DNA of 25,922 nt from Promethearchaeota archaeon (GTDB lineage Archaea > Asgardarchaeota > Lokiarchaeia > Sigynarchaeales > SOKP01), in assembly GCA_019057775.1 (NCBI GenBank), contig JAHLWT010000222.1:1-25922 (forward strand), given 5' to 3'. This document shows positions 7,516 to 15,867 of the stretch, piece by piece. The notes under the pieces were generated by a model that had not been told where the DNA came from, searched no databases, and saw only the letters and a list, made by a program, of their open reading frames with translations. The number at the start of each line of letters is the position of its first letter. Positions within the stretch are counted from its first letter, which is position 1. Made by a program: the position numbers and the translations under genes.

Positions 7516-8748
7516 TTAACTCTTTCTCACATCATTGATTCCAAATTTCATCAATAAAAGTGCAATAACTTCCATGAAAATGGCAATATAAAAACCTGCA
7601 ACCAGTATACCGGTTAAATCGAATAAAAAACCTGTAATGATCGGAGCAACAAACATGGATAAACAGGCAAACGAATTAAAAACAGATAGATTTTTGCTAT
7701 AGTTTTTCAATTTTGAAAATTCAGTAACCAAATAAATGTGGAGAGGAGCTGTACTTAACCTGCTGGTTAATCCGTATATAGTTAAAGCAAATATTAAAAT
7801 ATATTTATTCAAACTATTTATAATTAATAGTGTACTCAGTATATTCACACTCATAATCGATAATAAAGGTTTTTTAATTTTTTTTATGGTTTTTAAATTT
7901 CTCATACTTACAGCGATGATAATTGTTGCAGGAACTGCTAAAACATAAGCAAAAGATGATAAATTACCCGCATCTAAAGCATTAAACCCACCTTGACAGA
8001 AAAAATAAGGCAACCAGGTAATAATCGTAAAAAGAGTATAACCTTGAATAAAGGCAATAATGGACAAATTTAAAAGATTTTTATTCTTTGAAAATTCTTT
8101 CATGTATAACAATACTGATTTAATTTTATCAGGTTCTTTATTTTTTTCTTTAACTTTAAATAGTTGCTCTTTTTTCTCTTTTGTTAATAAATTCAGGATC
8201 AAACTGGAAACAATAATACCCAATCCAAAGATAATAAACGGAGTGCCCCAATACAGATCATACCGAAATATTATTTCGCTGGTAAGTACTGTACCAACGA
8301 CAATACCTAAAGGCATAAAACTGTGTACAATTGCTATTCCTATTACCTTTTTTCTAAAAGGCAAGATAGAAGCTATGTAACCAAAACTGCTGCTGAAAAT
8401 AGCTGCTGAAAAAACGCCAGTTAAGATTCTAAAGAAAATAAAGCTAAAAACATTATCAAAATAACCACAACCCACCACCGCTATTCCCTGTAAAATTCCA
8501 CTCAAAATCATTATTTTCTTTCGATTCCATTTATCTGCAAGTAAACCACTCGGAATTTGAAAAATAAAATACGATAAATAGATTGCGCTTCCAAGCATAC
8601 CTACCTCTGCTCCGGTTAATCCCCACTTATCCTGAAAAAGTCCCATTAGTGGTGAAAAAATTATTCTATTTGCAAAGGTACAAAACCATAACACACCCAC
8701 TAATAATAAAATCCATCGCCGTCTATTATTATTTTTAGCTTGTTTCAC
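7516..8748 (-). CDS. Major facilitator superfamily transporter
   Basis: About 410 residues with roughly 12 hydrophobic segments. After an Arg-rich start (NNNRRRW) comes TM1; MFS motif A, GLLADKWNRKKIMIL, lies between TM2 and TM3. A hydrophilic Lys/Glu-rich stretch (KEKKEQLFKVKEKNKEPDK) in the middle is the usual cytoplasmic loop between the two six-helix halves. The frame extends to a TTG at 8769, but AAGGAA sits 7 nt before a GTG at 8746-8748, which I take as the start. Its place in the operon suggests uptake of the organic acid that the operon degrades, like BaiG for bile acids, or export of a product. The substrate cannot be told from sequence. Confidence 0.88.
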   Translation of the reverse strand: MKQAKNNNRRRWILLLVGVLWFCTFANRIIFSPLMGLFQDKWGLTGAEVGMLGSAIYLSYFIFQIPSGLLADKWNRKKIMILSGILQGIAVVGCGYFDNVFSFIFFRILTGVFSAAIFSSSFGYIASILPFRKKVIGIAIVHSFMPLGIVVGTVLTSEIIFRYDLYWGTPFIIFGLGIIVSSLILNLLTKEKKEQLFKVKEKNKEPDKIKSVLLYMKEFSKNKNLLNLSIIAFIQGYTLFTIITWLPYFFCQGGFNALDAGNLSSFAYVLAVPATIIIAVSMRNLKTIKKIKKPLLSIMSVNILSTLLIINSLNKYILIFALTIYGLTSRLSTAPLHIYLVTEFSKLKNYSKNLSVFNSFACLSMFVAPIITGFLFDLTGILVAGFYIAIFMEVIALLLMKFGINDVRKS

Positions 8749-8824
8749 TTTCAATTCCTTAAATTTCAAACAATTATCTTTTTATAAATTTATTTTGGAA
8801 TATTTTCTTTATTAATGAACATAC

Positions 8825-9901
8825 TTACTTTAATATATCTGTTGAAAAACCAATGAATTCCAAATCTTTTTGGTTTTTAAATTTATAAAATCCAATTTTA
8901 GATGTTTCCAATTCTCCATTACTCTGAAAAGAAATATCTCCGACAATTGAATTCATTTTTATTGATTTAATATTTTTTAACATATTTCCGCGTGTTATAT
9001 CTGATCCACATTTTTTCATAGCATCAATCAATAGCTTGGCTGTAACATATCCTTCTGCTGTGTAGACCGAATATATTTCACCATATCGCTCTTTGAATTT
9101 AAGAGCAAAATCATGAGTTAGTTCATTTCTATATAAATCTGTACAAACATTACTTTGATATGGTCCATCAATATTGAAACCTGGAGTCGTTAAAAATTTA
9201 GAAGGTTTAATGGCATCGGTACCCAGATAAATACTTTTTAGTCCTCTTTCCCGTAGTTTCAAAGCTACTAAATTACAGATCGGCTCCATACCAGCGAAAA
9301 ATATGTATTCTGGATTAATTTGAACCACCTTATCTATAGTATCTGTCAATCTATCCTCATCATCCTGAATTTTAATTTTATCAAGAATTTTTATATCTTT
9401 TTTTTGAGCATATTTTTCCATATATTTATTTAATCCTATGGCAAATTCAGTATCATCATTTATTAGTAAAAGGTGTTTTATTTTAAAAAACTGATCTAAA
9501 AAATTGGTGACAATCTCAGCTTGCATATCATCATTAGGAATTAAACGAAAAAAAGTGGAATAACCTTGTTGAGAAACATCTGTAATAGAGCCCGAATAAG
9601 TTATTTGGGGTAAACCAGCATTGTTATAAATAGGGGCGCCCGCTTTTGTTGCATCGCTTCCATTAGGTCCAAGTACTCCAACAATTAAGGGGTCTGATGA
9701 AAATTTTCTTGCTACTTCTACGGCTTTATTCGTTTCCGCTCCGTCATCTTCAATAATTAACTCCAAACCAAAATCCAAATCTTCTTCCTTTACTTCTTCA
9801 AAAGCAATTTTCACTGCTTCCACTTGGGCTTTACCATGTTTTTTTTCCACACCGCTTAACGCAGTAGAAAAACCAATTTTAAAAAGTTTCTTTTCAGCCA
9901 T
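8825..9901 (-). CDS. Type 1 periplasmic-binding-protein-like (Leu/Ile/Val-binding family) without signal peptide
   Basis: 358 residues in the LivJ/AmiC fold: FKIGFSTALSG at the N-terminus, VGVLGPNGSDATKAGAPIY near 93, LPQITYSGS, FFRLIPNDDMQAE, and YTAEGYVTAKLLIDAM in the second lobe. Family members with a transport role carry a signal peptide or lipobox Cys; this one begins MAEKKLFKIGFS directly. The start is fixed by AAAGGAGAAC 6 nt upstream and an in-frame TAA just before it, so no leader has been missed. No ABC permease or ATPase genes are nearby. A cytoplasmic ligand sensor, comparable to AmiC in the amidase operon, is therefore a better reading than a transporter subunit. It sits between the oxidoreductase gamma gene and the MFS carrier, so the likely ligand is the pathway substrate or an amino or oxo acid. 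Confidence 0.85.
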   Translation of the reverse strand: MAEKKLFKIGFSTALSGVEKKHGKAQVEAVKIAFEEVKEEDLDFGLELIIEDDGAETNKAVEVARKFSSDPLIVGVLGPNGSDATKAGAPIYNNAGLPQITYSGSITDVSQQGYSTFFRLIPNDDMQAEIVTNFLDQFFKIKHLLLINDDTEFAIGLNKYMEKYAQKKDIKILDKIKIQDDEDRLTDTIDKVVQINPEYIFFAGMEPICNLVALKLRERGLKSIYLGTDAIKPSKFLTTPGFNIDGPYQSNVCTDLYRNELTHDFALKFKERYGEIYSVYTAEGYVTAKLLIDAMKKCGSDITRGNMLKNIKSIKMNSIVGDISFQSNGELETSKIGFYKFKNQKDLEFIGFSTDILK

Positions 9902-9979
9902 AATATGTTCTCCTTTGAGAAATTATGGAAATTTAAATTTGCTTCTTTGAGTATTATTTGTGAATCATTCTTTTATTTC

Positions 9980-10507
9980 TTAAAACTTCATTCCTTCTAG
10001 CAATGCTTTACGGTTAATATCGACAACTTTTGGTTTTGTTCTAAAATAATCCGACATCAATTTCTCAACTGACTCATATTTAACTGATTTTACCCTCTTT
10101 AAGTAGTTTCCCAATGCAACCATATTTGCTGCCTTAATATTACCAAGCTCTAAAGCAATATCATTAAAAAGGATCTTGACCTGTTGAACAGATTTTAACT
10201 CTGCTGTTTCAGAGATAAGGGAAGAATTAAGAATAATTAATCCTCCCTCTTTGACAAAATCCTTAAATTTCCAATAAGAAGGTTCGTTTAACATAATCAT
10301 GCAATCAATTGAATCCGGTAAAGGGGTAATAACTTCTTTATCAGATATCACCACTGTACAATTTGCCGTCCCGCCTCTCATTTCCGGTCCATAAGCAGGT
10401 AAGCAAGAAGAATATTTATTCTCTTTTATAGCGCTAATGGCTAACAGAGTTCCTAATAACATAACACCCTGACCGCCTGAACCTCCAATTAATACTGTGT
10501 CTTCCAT
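9980..10507 (-). CDS. 2-oxoacid:ferredoxin oxidoreductase, gamma subunit
   Basis: 175 residues, usual size. Signature GGSGGQGVMLLG at 8-19, then LPAYGPEMRGGTANC at about 36-50 and IMLNEPSYWKF. This subunit completes the alpha/beta/gamma/delta complexes that oxidatively decarboxylate a 2-oxoacid to acyl-CoA, CO2 and reduced ferredoxin. Its ATG directly abuts the stop of the beta gene (TAGATG), with an AAGGAGG ribosome site inside that gene, so the two are translationally coupled. KorC (2-oxoglutarate) and VorC (branched 2-oxoacids) look alike at this level, and I cannot choose between them. Confidence 0.92.
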   Translation of the reverse strand: MEDTVLIGGSGGQGVMLLGTLLAISAIKENKYSSCLPAYGPEMRGGTANCTVVISDKEVITPLPDSIDCMIMLNEPSYWKFKDFVKEGGLIILNSSLISETAELKSVQQVKILFNDIALELGNIKAANMVALGNYLKRVKSVKYESVEKLMSDYFRTKPKVVDINRKALLEGMKF

Positions 10508-11455
10508 CTACGATTCCTCCTTGGGTACTTTAATCTCTCCTAAAGGAAAGATTTTAGTTATCTCATTTTTAATGACTTCGTTAGCATTTTCACGAGACAT
10601 TTTCCAATTAGTAGGACAAATTCCTAAAACCTCAACGATCGAAAAGCCTTTTTTTTGGATTTGAACCTCAAAAGCCTTTTTAATATATTTTTTAGTCTTG
10701 ATAATATTTTTAGGACTGTTTACAGCCCCCCTGGCAATATAGGCACTTCCTTCCAGATTAACAAGCATTTCGCATAGCTTAATCGGATAACCGTCTGATG
10801 CCTTTTTCCCAAAAGGTGAAGTCGTTGTTTTTTTACCTAAAAGCGTAGTAGGAGCCATTTGACCACCTGTCATGCCAAAGTTACCATTATTTACAAAAAT
10901 GGCCGTAAAATTTTCACCTCTATTAGCTGCATGAATAATTTCCGAGATCCCAATGGCAGCGATGTCACCATCGCCTTGATAAGTAAAAACAAAACTATCC
11001 GGGTTTACGCGCTTGATACCGGTAGCTACTGCCGGTGCTCTGCCATGTGCACCTTCTACGTAGTCTATATCTAAAAATCGGTAGATAAAAATCGCACAAC
11101 CAATTGGTGTCACCCCGATTGCTTTTTCCTGTAGATTTTTTTCCTCGATTAATTCAGCGATAAGTCTGTGGACAACACCATGGCTGCATCCGGGACAATA
11201 ACTGGTAGGAATGTCGTAAAGAACTTTTGGTCTTTTTACTTTCAGTTTATCCTCTTTATAAATTTCTATTGCCGCTTCCGGACATACCAAAGCACATAAT
11301 CCACAACCTGTACAACGTTCAGGGTCAACTTGTTCAATGAAAGTAAACCCCAATTTATTGAATTCTTTTGATTGAATTAAAAGATCATTGGGACAACTTT
11401 CGATGCAAGCACCACATCCTTTACATTTTTCTCTGTCTATTTTGATTTTATACAT
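10508..11455 (-). CDS. 2-oxoacid:ferredoxin oxidoreductase, ferredoxin (delta) fused to TPP-binding beta subunit
   Basis: 315 residues. Residues 1-70 are a two-cluster ferredoxin (CKGCGACIESCP, then CTGCGLCALVCPEA). From about 85 follows the thiamine-diphosphate beta subunit: YCPGCSHGVVHRL, TPIGCAIF, VEGAHGRAPAVATGIK, and the TPP motif running from GDGD to NNGNFGMTGG. In many complexes delta and beta are separate genes; here they are one polypeptide, which places the electron acceptor clusters next to the TPP site. It catalyses CoA-dependent decarboxylation of a 2-oxoacid with the alpha and gamma subunits. The aminotransferase gene separates it from alpha (12701), and gamma follows with no gap. 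Confidence 0.92.
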   Translation of the reverse strand: MYKIKIDREKCKGCGACIESCPNDLLIQSKEFNKLGFTFIEQVDPERCTGCGLCALVCPEAAIEIYKEDKLKVKRPKVLYDIPTSYCPGCSHGVVHRLIAELIEEKNLQEKAIGVTPIGCAIFIYRFLDIDYVEGAHGRAPAVATGIKRVNPDSFVFTYQGDGDIAAIGISEIIHAANRGENFTAIFVNNGNFGMTGGQMAPTTLLGKKTTTSPFGKKASDGYPIKLCEMLVNLEGSAYIARGAVNSPKNIIKTKKYIKKAFEVQIQKKGFSIVEVLGICPTNWKMSRENANEVIKNEITKIFPLGEIKVPKEES

Positions 11456-11492
11456 ATTTCCTTTATCCTTTTTACAAAAATAACCTATTATT

Positions 11493-12674
11493 TTATGTTA
11501 ATTTAGAAACTGCTGCTTTTATTCGGGGGATAGCCTTAACGATATTTTCATAAGAAGTAGCATATGACATTCTTATAAATCCTTCCCCGTTTTCCCCAAA
11601 ATTTGTACCGGGAACCGTTGCTACGCCCACTTCTTCCAAAAGATAATTTGCAAAAGTTTCACAATCCATTCCTATCTTTTTAATATTTACAAAAAGATAA
11701 AATGCACCTTTTGGTTCTAAACAGGAAAGCTTTTCAATTTTATTGATATTGGTAACTAAATAATCTCTTCTTTTCCGATATTCCTCTTTCATTTTTTCTG
11801 AAGGCTGGCTATCTTCTGTTAATCCCGCTATTGCACCCCATTGAGCGAAAGAATTAGCTGAGGTCGTATTATAAAAACAGAATCGGAACATCGGATCTAT
11901 TAATTTTTTATCTGCTGCTATATAACCCAATCGCCATCCGGTCATTGCAAAGTATTTAGAAAAACCATTCAGTATAATGGTCCTTTCTTTCATGCCGGGG
12001 AAAGAAGCAATGCTAACATTTTTCTCATTACCATAGGTTAATCTTTCATAAATCTCATCTGAGATAACGAGTAAATTATGTTCCTTTGCTAAATTAGCCA
12101 CATCGAGCAGCGAATCCCTGTCAAGAATCGAGCCGGTTGGATTATTTGGAGAAATTAATACAATTACTTTTGTCTTTGCAGTTGTTTTTTTCTTTAATTC
12201 TTCCATATCAATCTGGAAATTATTCTCTTCTTTTAATGAATAGGTTTTTATAATTCCCTGAGCAATCTTCGGAATATAAATATAACTCAAGTAGCCGGGA
12301 TCCGGGATTAATATTTCCTCCCCTTCATTCAAAAAGCACAGAATGGACGCAAGCATCCCTTGAGCTACACCCGTCGTAACTATAATCTCTTCAGGGAGAT
12401 ATTCTAAATTGTTCTCGTTTTGGAGTTTTTTACTAATTGCTTTCTTTAAACCATCAATTCCGGCAATCGGGGAGTAATGGACTTCTCCTTTATCCAATGC
12501 CTCTTTCGTGGCATTTTTTATGTGTTGGGGTGTATCAAAGTCTGGTTCACCCAAATCAAAATGAATAACATCTCTTCCCTGTTTTTCCAATTCATTGGCT
12601 CGTGCTACAATTTTACGAATACCGGAAAGCAATACATTTTCCATTCTCTTGGCTTGAGAAATTTCTTTTTCCAT
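11493..12674 (-). CDS. PLP-dependent aminotransferase, class I/II (aspartate aminotransferase-like)
   Basis: 393 residues from the ATG at 12674. The frame reaches a GTG at 12683, but AGGTGA spaces properly only to the ATG. Motifs in 393-residue numbering: GEPDFDTP near 43, SPNNPTGS around 176-182 with the PLP-ring Asn, DEIYE with Asp206, and the Schiff-base Lys240 in NGFSKYFAMTGWRLGY. C-terminal GEGFIRMSYA holds the carboxylate-binding Arg. It converts an amino acid to its 2-oxoacid (usually with 2-oxoglutarate or a similar acceptor). It sits between the alpha and beta genes of the 2-oxoacid:ferredoxin oxidoreductase, which suggests it supplies or drains that enzyme's 2-oxoacid. The amino acid is not readable; branched-chain, aromatic or alanine-type activity are all possible. 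Confidence 0.88.
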   Translation of the reverse strand: MEKEISQAKRMENVLLSGIRKIVARANELEKQGRDVIHFDLGEPDFDTPQHIKNATKEALDKGEVHYSPIAGIDGLKKAISKKLQNENNLEYLPEEIIVTTGVAQGMLASILCFLNEGEEILIPDPGYLSYIYIPKIAQGIIKTYSLKEENNFQIDMEELKKKTTAKTKVIVLISPNNPTGSILDRDSLLDVANLAKEHNLLVISDEIYERLTYGNEKNVSIASFPGMKERTIILNGFSKYFAMTGWRLGYIAADKKLIDPMFRFCFYNTTSANSFAQWGAIAGLTEDSQPSEKMKEEYRKRRDYLVTNINKIEKLSCLEPKGAFYLFVNIKKIGMDCETFANYLLEEVGVATVPGTNFGENGEGFIRMSYATSYENIVKAIPRIKAAVSKLT

Positions 12675-12700
12675 TATTATCACCTACTTATTTATGATTA

Positions 12701-13762
12701 TTACAATGATTCCTTTATCCATTTTTCAATTTCTATAGGTTTCGGTACTTCGGCAGTGGCTTGTCCTGGCTTAACGTACAATGTTTTAATATCTATCTGA
12801 CTTTTTATATCTGTTGCCATCTGCCCGGCAGACATTTCTATAATTAGCATCTTTTTATTTCCGGATAGTACCTCTTTTAATTTATCGACAGGAAATGGAA
12901 ATAAAGTAATCGGACGAAATAAACCGACATGGTAGTTTTTTTCTCTCAACCTTGTGATAGCTGATAATGCATTTCTTGCGACGATTCCATAAGCAACAAC
13001 AATCAATTCATTATTTTCATCAAAAAAATATTCTTCACTTCTTTGCTCTTTAGTAGAAATTGTTTTGTATTTTTCCTGTAATTGATGATGAAATTGATTG
13101 TAAATATCAGGATCAGGAAAATGAGCAATAGAAAGATTTCTTTTTCTGTTTTTTGCACCGGTTAGTGCCCAGTTCTTTTTAATGTTATTCTCTTGGATTT
13201 CATCATCAATAGTGACAGTTTCATAAGCCTGCCCAATAATATTATCTGCTAAGATCATTACTATATTTCGATATTTATCTGCTAAATCAAAAGATAATCT
13301 AGAAAAGTCATACATTTCTTGTGCATTCCATGGAGCAAACACTATATTTTTTTGATCTGCCCTACCACCTTTAATTGCTTGATTATAATCTTGTTGTGAA
13401 GGATGTAATGCTCCATTTCCAGGGCCTCCTCTCATGATATCAGCAATGACCACCGGTAATTGATGAGCATGTAAGTTACCTATTCCTTCCTGAAAAAGAT
13501 CCATCCCCGGACCTGAAGAAGCAGTCATTACTCTTCCACCGGCAACCGCTGCACCAATCACCATATTAATAGCGGCAACCTCGCTCTCTGCTTGTAAAAA
13601 ATTACCATTTGTTTCGACCATTCTTTTCGAGAATAATTCCATTACTTCACTCTGGGGAGTAATAGGATATCCAAAGAAATATTTACAACCAGCACTAATT
13701 GCCCCTTCAACCAAAGCATGATTACCCTTTAATAATATTTTTTCCTTCAACTTTATTGTCAC
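12701..13762 (-). CDS. 2-oxoacid:ferredoxin oxidoreductase, alpha subunit
   Basis: About 353 residues, typical of VorB/KorA alpha subunits. LLKGNHALVEGAISAGCKYF then GYPITPQSEVMELF near 30, QAESEVAAINMVIGAA, the TASSGPGMDLFQEG loop, and MRGGPGNGALHPSQQDY. The C-terminus carries the transketolase-C-like part (RNALSAITRLREK, LFRPITLFPFP). It binds the 2-oxoacid with the beta subunit. The frame opens at a GTG (13760-13762); a TTG four codons later (13748-13750) is about 9 nt from the GAGGTG ribosome-site sequence and could be the true start, so the first residues are uncertain. Order in the operon is MaoC, alpha, aminotransferase, ferredoxin-beta, gamma. Confidence 0.9.
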   Translation of the reverse strand: MTIKLKEKILLKGNHALVEGAISAGCKYFFGYPITPQSEVMELFSKRMVETNGNFLQAESEVAAINMVIGAAVAGGRVMTASSGPGMDLFQEGIGNLHAHQLPVVIADIMRGGPGNGALHPSQQDYNQAIKGGRADQKNIVFAPWNAQEMYDFSRLSFDLADKYRNIVMILADNIIGQAYETVTIDDEIQENNIKKNWALTGAKNRKRNLSIAHFPDPDIYNQFHHQLQEKYKTISTKEQRSEEYFFDENNELIVVAYGIVARNALSAITRLREKNYHVGLFRPITLFPFPVDKLKEVLSGNKKMLIIEMSAGQMATDIKSQIDIKTLYVKPGQATAEVPKPIEIEKWIKESL

Positions 13763-13789
13763 CTCTCTATCAATATATGCAATCTATCA

Positions 13790-14245
13790 CTAACATTTAT
13801 CGAATGCTTTTGTTTTTACCATCAACGTCATCTTGCCTTCTTGAACGACGCAATCATCCTGGTTCATCACTTCAAAGTCTAAAAAAATAATTCCTTTTTC
13901 TTTATCCTTGGTCATCCTTTTTTCACTGAGTTTAATTTTGCAGAAAATTGTATCTCCTAATTTGATTGCATTTTTAAACTTCCAGCCTGTTTCTAAAAAA
14001 GCAAGTGCTGTTCCATCTACCAAACCCAACCTGCACCATAATCCAACGGCAATAGAAGCACCCAATAATCCATGGGCAATTCTAGAACCAAAAATTGTTT
14101 TCTTTGCAAATAAATCATTCGTATGAAGCGGGTTATAATCCGCAGTTAATCCGGCAAATAGACTTATATCAGAATCAGTAACCGTTCTAGAAGGAGATAC
14201 AAATTCATCCTTAATTTTAAAATCTTCATAATACATGACATTCAT
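13790..14245 (-). CDS. MaoC-like (R)-specific enoyl-CoA hydratase
   Basis: 151 residues with a single hot-dog domain. The hydratase-2 motif is complete: Asp36 and His41 in ADYNPLHTN, followed by IFGSRIAHGLLGAS. GWKFKNAIKLGDTI and FLDFEVMNQDDCVV are the usual C-terminal strands. Such proteins add water to trans-2-enoyl-CoA giving (R)-3-hydroxyacyl-CoA, or dehydrate it; mesaconyl- or methylmalyl-CoA dehydratase relatives use the same fold. It starts at ATG behind GGAGA. It lies between the carboxyltransferase and the oxidoreductase. Because the operon's crotonase lacks one catalytic Glu, this may be the main hydratase of the pathway. Confidence 0.88.
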   Translation of the reverse strand: MNVMYYEDFKIKDEFVSPSRTVTDSDISLFAGLTADYNPLHTNDLFAKKTIFGSRIAHGLLGASIAVGLWCRLGLVDGTALAFLETGWKFKNAIKLGDTIFCKIKLSEKRMTKDKEKGIIFLDFEVMNQDDCVVQEGKMTLMVKTKAFDKC

Positions 14246-14274
14246 GATTTTTCTCCATTTATTAGTTTTAGAAA

Positions 14275-15810
14275 TTAACGTATCACTATATTCCTTTTCT
14301 GTTCCACATTCTGCTTAATTTTTCTATCTTCACAATAGTATGTAAAACGCTTAATTAATTCTTCTCTTAAATGTGATCCGACCACAATATCATCAATAAA
14401 GAATTTAGCAGCTGCTTTTAAAGCATTAATATTTTCCTGATATTCTAAACGTTTTTCTTCAATATATTTCGCTTTTTCATTTTTATCTTGAATTTCCTCT
14501 ATTTTGTTAAAATATATTGCGTTTACTGCTGCTTCCGGCCCCATAATGCCAGGATAAGCTGTTGGCAATGCAATACAGGCATCAGGCATGCAAGAAGCTC
14601 CCGACATAGCTACATAACCAGCCCCGTAAGCTTTTCTTACAATAACGCTGATCCTGGGAACTGTACAGTTAAAAATAGTATTTAACCAACGTGCTCCTTT
14701 TCTAATGATGGCTTCTGATTCAACTTTCCTACCGATCATAAACCCGGAAATATCCATTAAAAATAAAAGTGGAATCCCAAAAGCATTACAAAGACCAATA
14801 AAATGGGACCCTTTTTCTGCAGTATCCGGAAACAATACGCCACCTCTACAATTACTCTGATTTGCTAACAAGCCGATGGTTCTCCCTCCTAATCTTGCAA
14901 AACCTGTAATTAATTCCCTTCCGAATAATTTTTTAAATTCAAAAAAAGAATCTTCATCCACAATTCTTTCTATCAGGTCTTTAACATTATAAGCAATTCT
15001 TTGATTTTCCGGAATTATTTCTTCAATCGGCCTGCCGTCTTTCGGCTCTCTACTTTCTTGCTGAAGAATTGTACCTTGCCAATTCTGAGGCATGTATTGC
15101 AAATATTTCATTACAATATCCATCGCTTCTTGATCGTCCTTAGCCAAATAATCACCCAAACCGCTTGTCTCGCAATGCATTCTGGCTCCGCCCATCTCTT
15201 CCATGGTTACTCTTTCCCCGATGACCATTTCAGCCATCCTAGGAGAACCGAGATAAACACTAGTATTTTTATCTACCATAATAACCACATCAGACAATGC
15301 AGGAATATAAGCGGATCCTGCCGGAGATGGACCGAATACAGCACTGACTTGAGGGACTACCCCGGACATCACACCCTGTAATCTAAAAATCATTCCAGCA
15401 TGTCTTCGATCAATAAAAATATCAAACTGCTCATCCAACCTTGCACCTGCAGAATCAATTAAATAAAGAATGGGAATTTTTAATTCAAGGGCTTTCTCCT
15501 GAATCCTGATAATTTTTTCTATCGTCTTTGATCCCCAAGAACCTGCTTTCACCGTCATATCATTCGCCATAATACATATCAGTCTACCTTTTATTTTACC
15601 GATACCTGTTACAATGGCATCGGTAGGTAATTTTTCTTCCAAACATCTTGCAAATACACCATCTTCAACAAAACTGCCTTCATCTAACATATAGTCCAGT
15701 CTTTCACGAACATGCATTTTATTTTGCTGTCTTAATTTTTTTAAATAAGGTCTACTCTCAATATCAATAATTTTACTACGTAACTGGTTTACTCTTTCAC
15801 TTAGGTTCAT
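14275..15810 (-). CDS. Acyl-CoA carboxylase, carboxyltransferase (beta) subunit
   Basis: 511 residues, full-length PccB/MccB/AtuC/MmdA type. The N-half has NKMHVRERLDYMLDEGSF, LIDSAGARLDEQF, FGPSPAGSAYIPALSD and EEMGGARMHCETSGLGDY; the C-half has NQSNCRGGVLFPDTAEK, FLMDISGFMIG, RKAYGAGYVAMSG and PGIMGPEAAVNAIYF. These two crotonase-fold halves move a carboxyl group between carboxybiotin and an acyl-CoA. It starts at ATG behind GGAGG. No biotin carboxylase, biotin carrier protein or membrane decarboxylase subunit is present in the window, so it must use partners encoded elsewhere. It could work as carboxylase or, with a Na+-pump partner, as decarboxylase. Propionyl-, methylcrotonyl-, geranyl- and glutaconyl-CoA types all share these motifs. 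Confidence 0.88.
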   Translation of the reverse strand: MNLSERVNQLRSKIIDIESRPYLKKLRQQNKMHVRERLDYMLDEGSFVEDGVFARCLEEKLPTDAIVTGIGKIKGRLICIMANDMTVKAGSWGSKTIEKIIRIQEKALELKIPILYLIDSAGARLDEQFDIFIDRRHAGMIFRLQGVMSGVVPQVSAVFGPSPAGSAYIPALSDVVIMVDKNTSVYLGSPRMAEMVIGERVTMEEMGGARMHCETSGLGDYLAKDDQEAMDIVMKYLQYMPQNWQGTILQQESREPKDGRPIEEIIPENQRIAYNVKDLIERIVDEDSFFEFKKLFGRELITGFARLGGRTIGLLANQSNCRGGVLFPDTAEKGSHFIGLCNAFGIPLLFLMDISGFMIGRKVESEAIIRKGARWLNTIFNCTVPRISVIVRKAYGAGYVAMSGASCMPDACIALPTAYPGIMGPEAAVNAIYFNKIEEIQDKNEKAKYIEEKRLEYQENINALKAAAKFFIDDIVVGSHLREELIKRFTYYCEDRKIKQNVEQKRNIVIR

Positions 15811-15867
15811 TTTTTTTCCTCCATTTTCCTGTTAAGAAAATAATATCCAATTTTTTATTTACGAATA

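Noticed and set aside
8825..9901. ABC transporter cassette around the binding protein
   Set aside because: No permease or ATPase gene in the window and no signal peptide on the protein.
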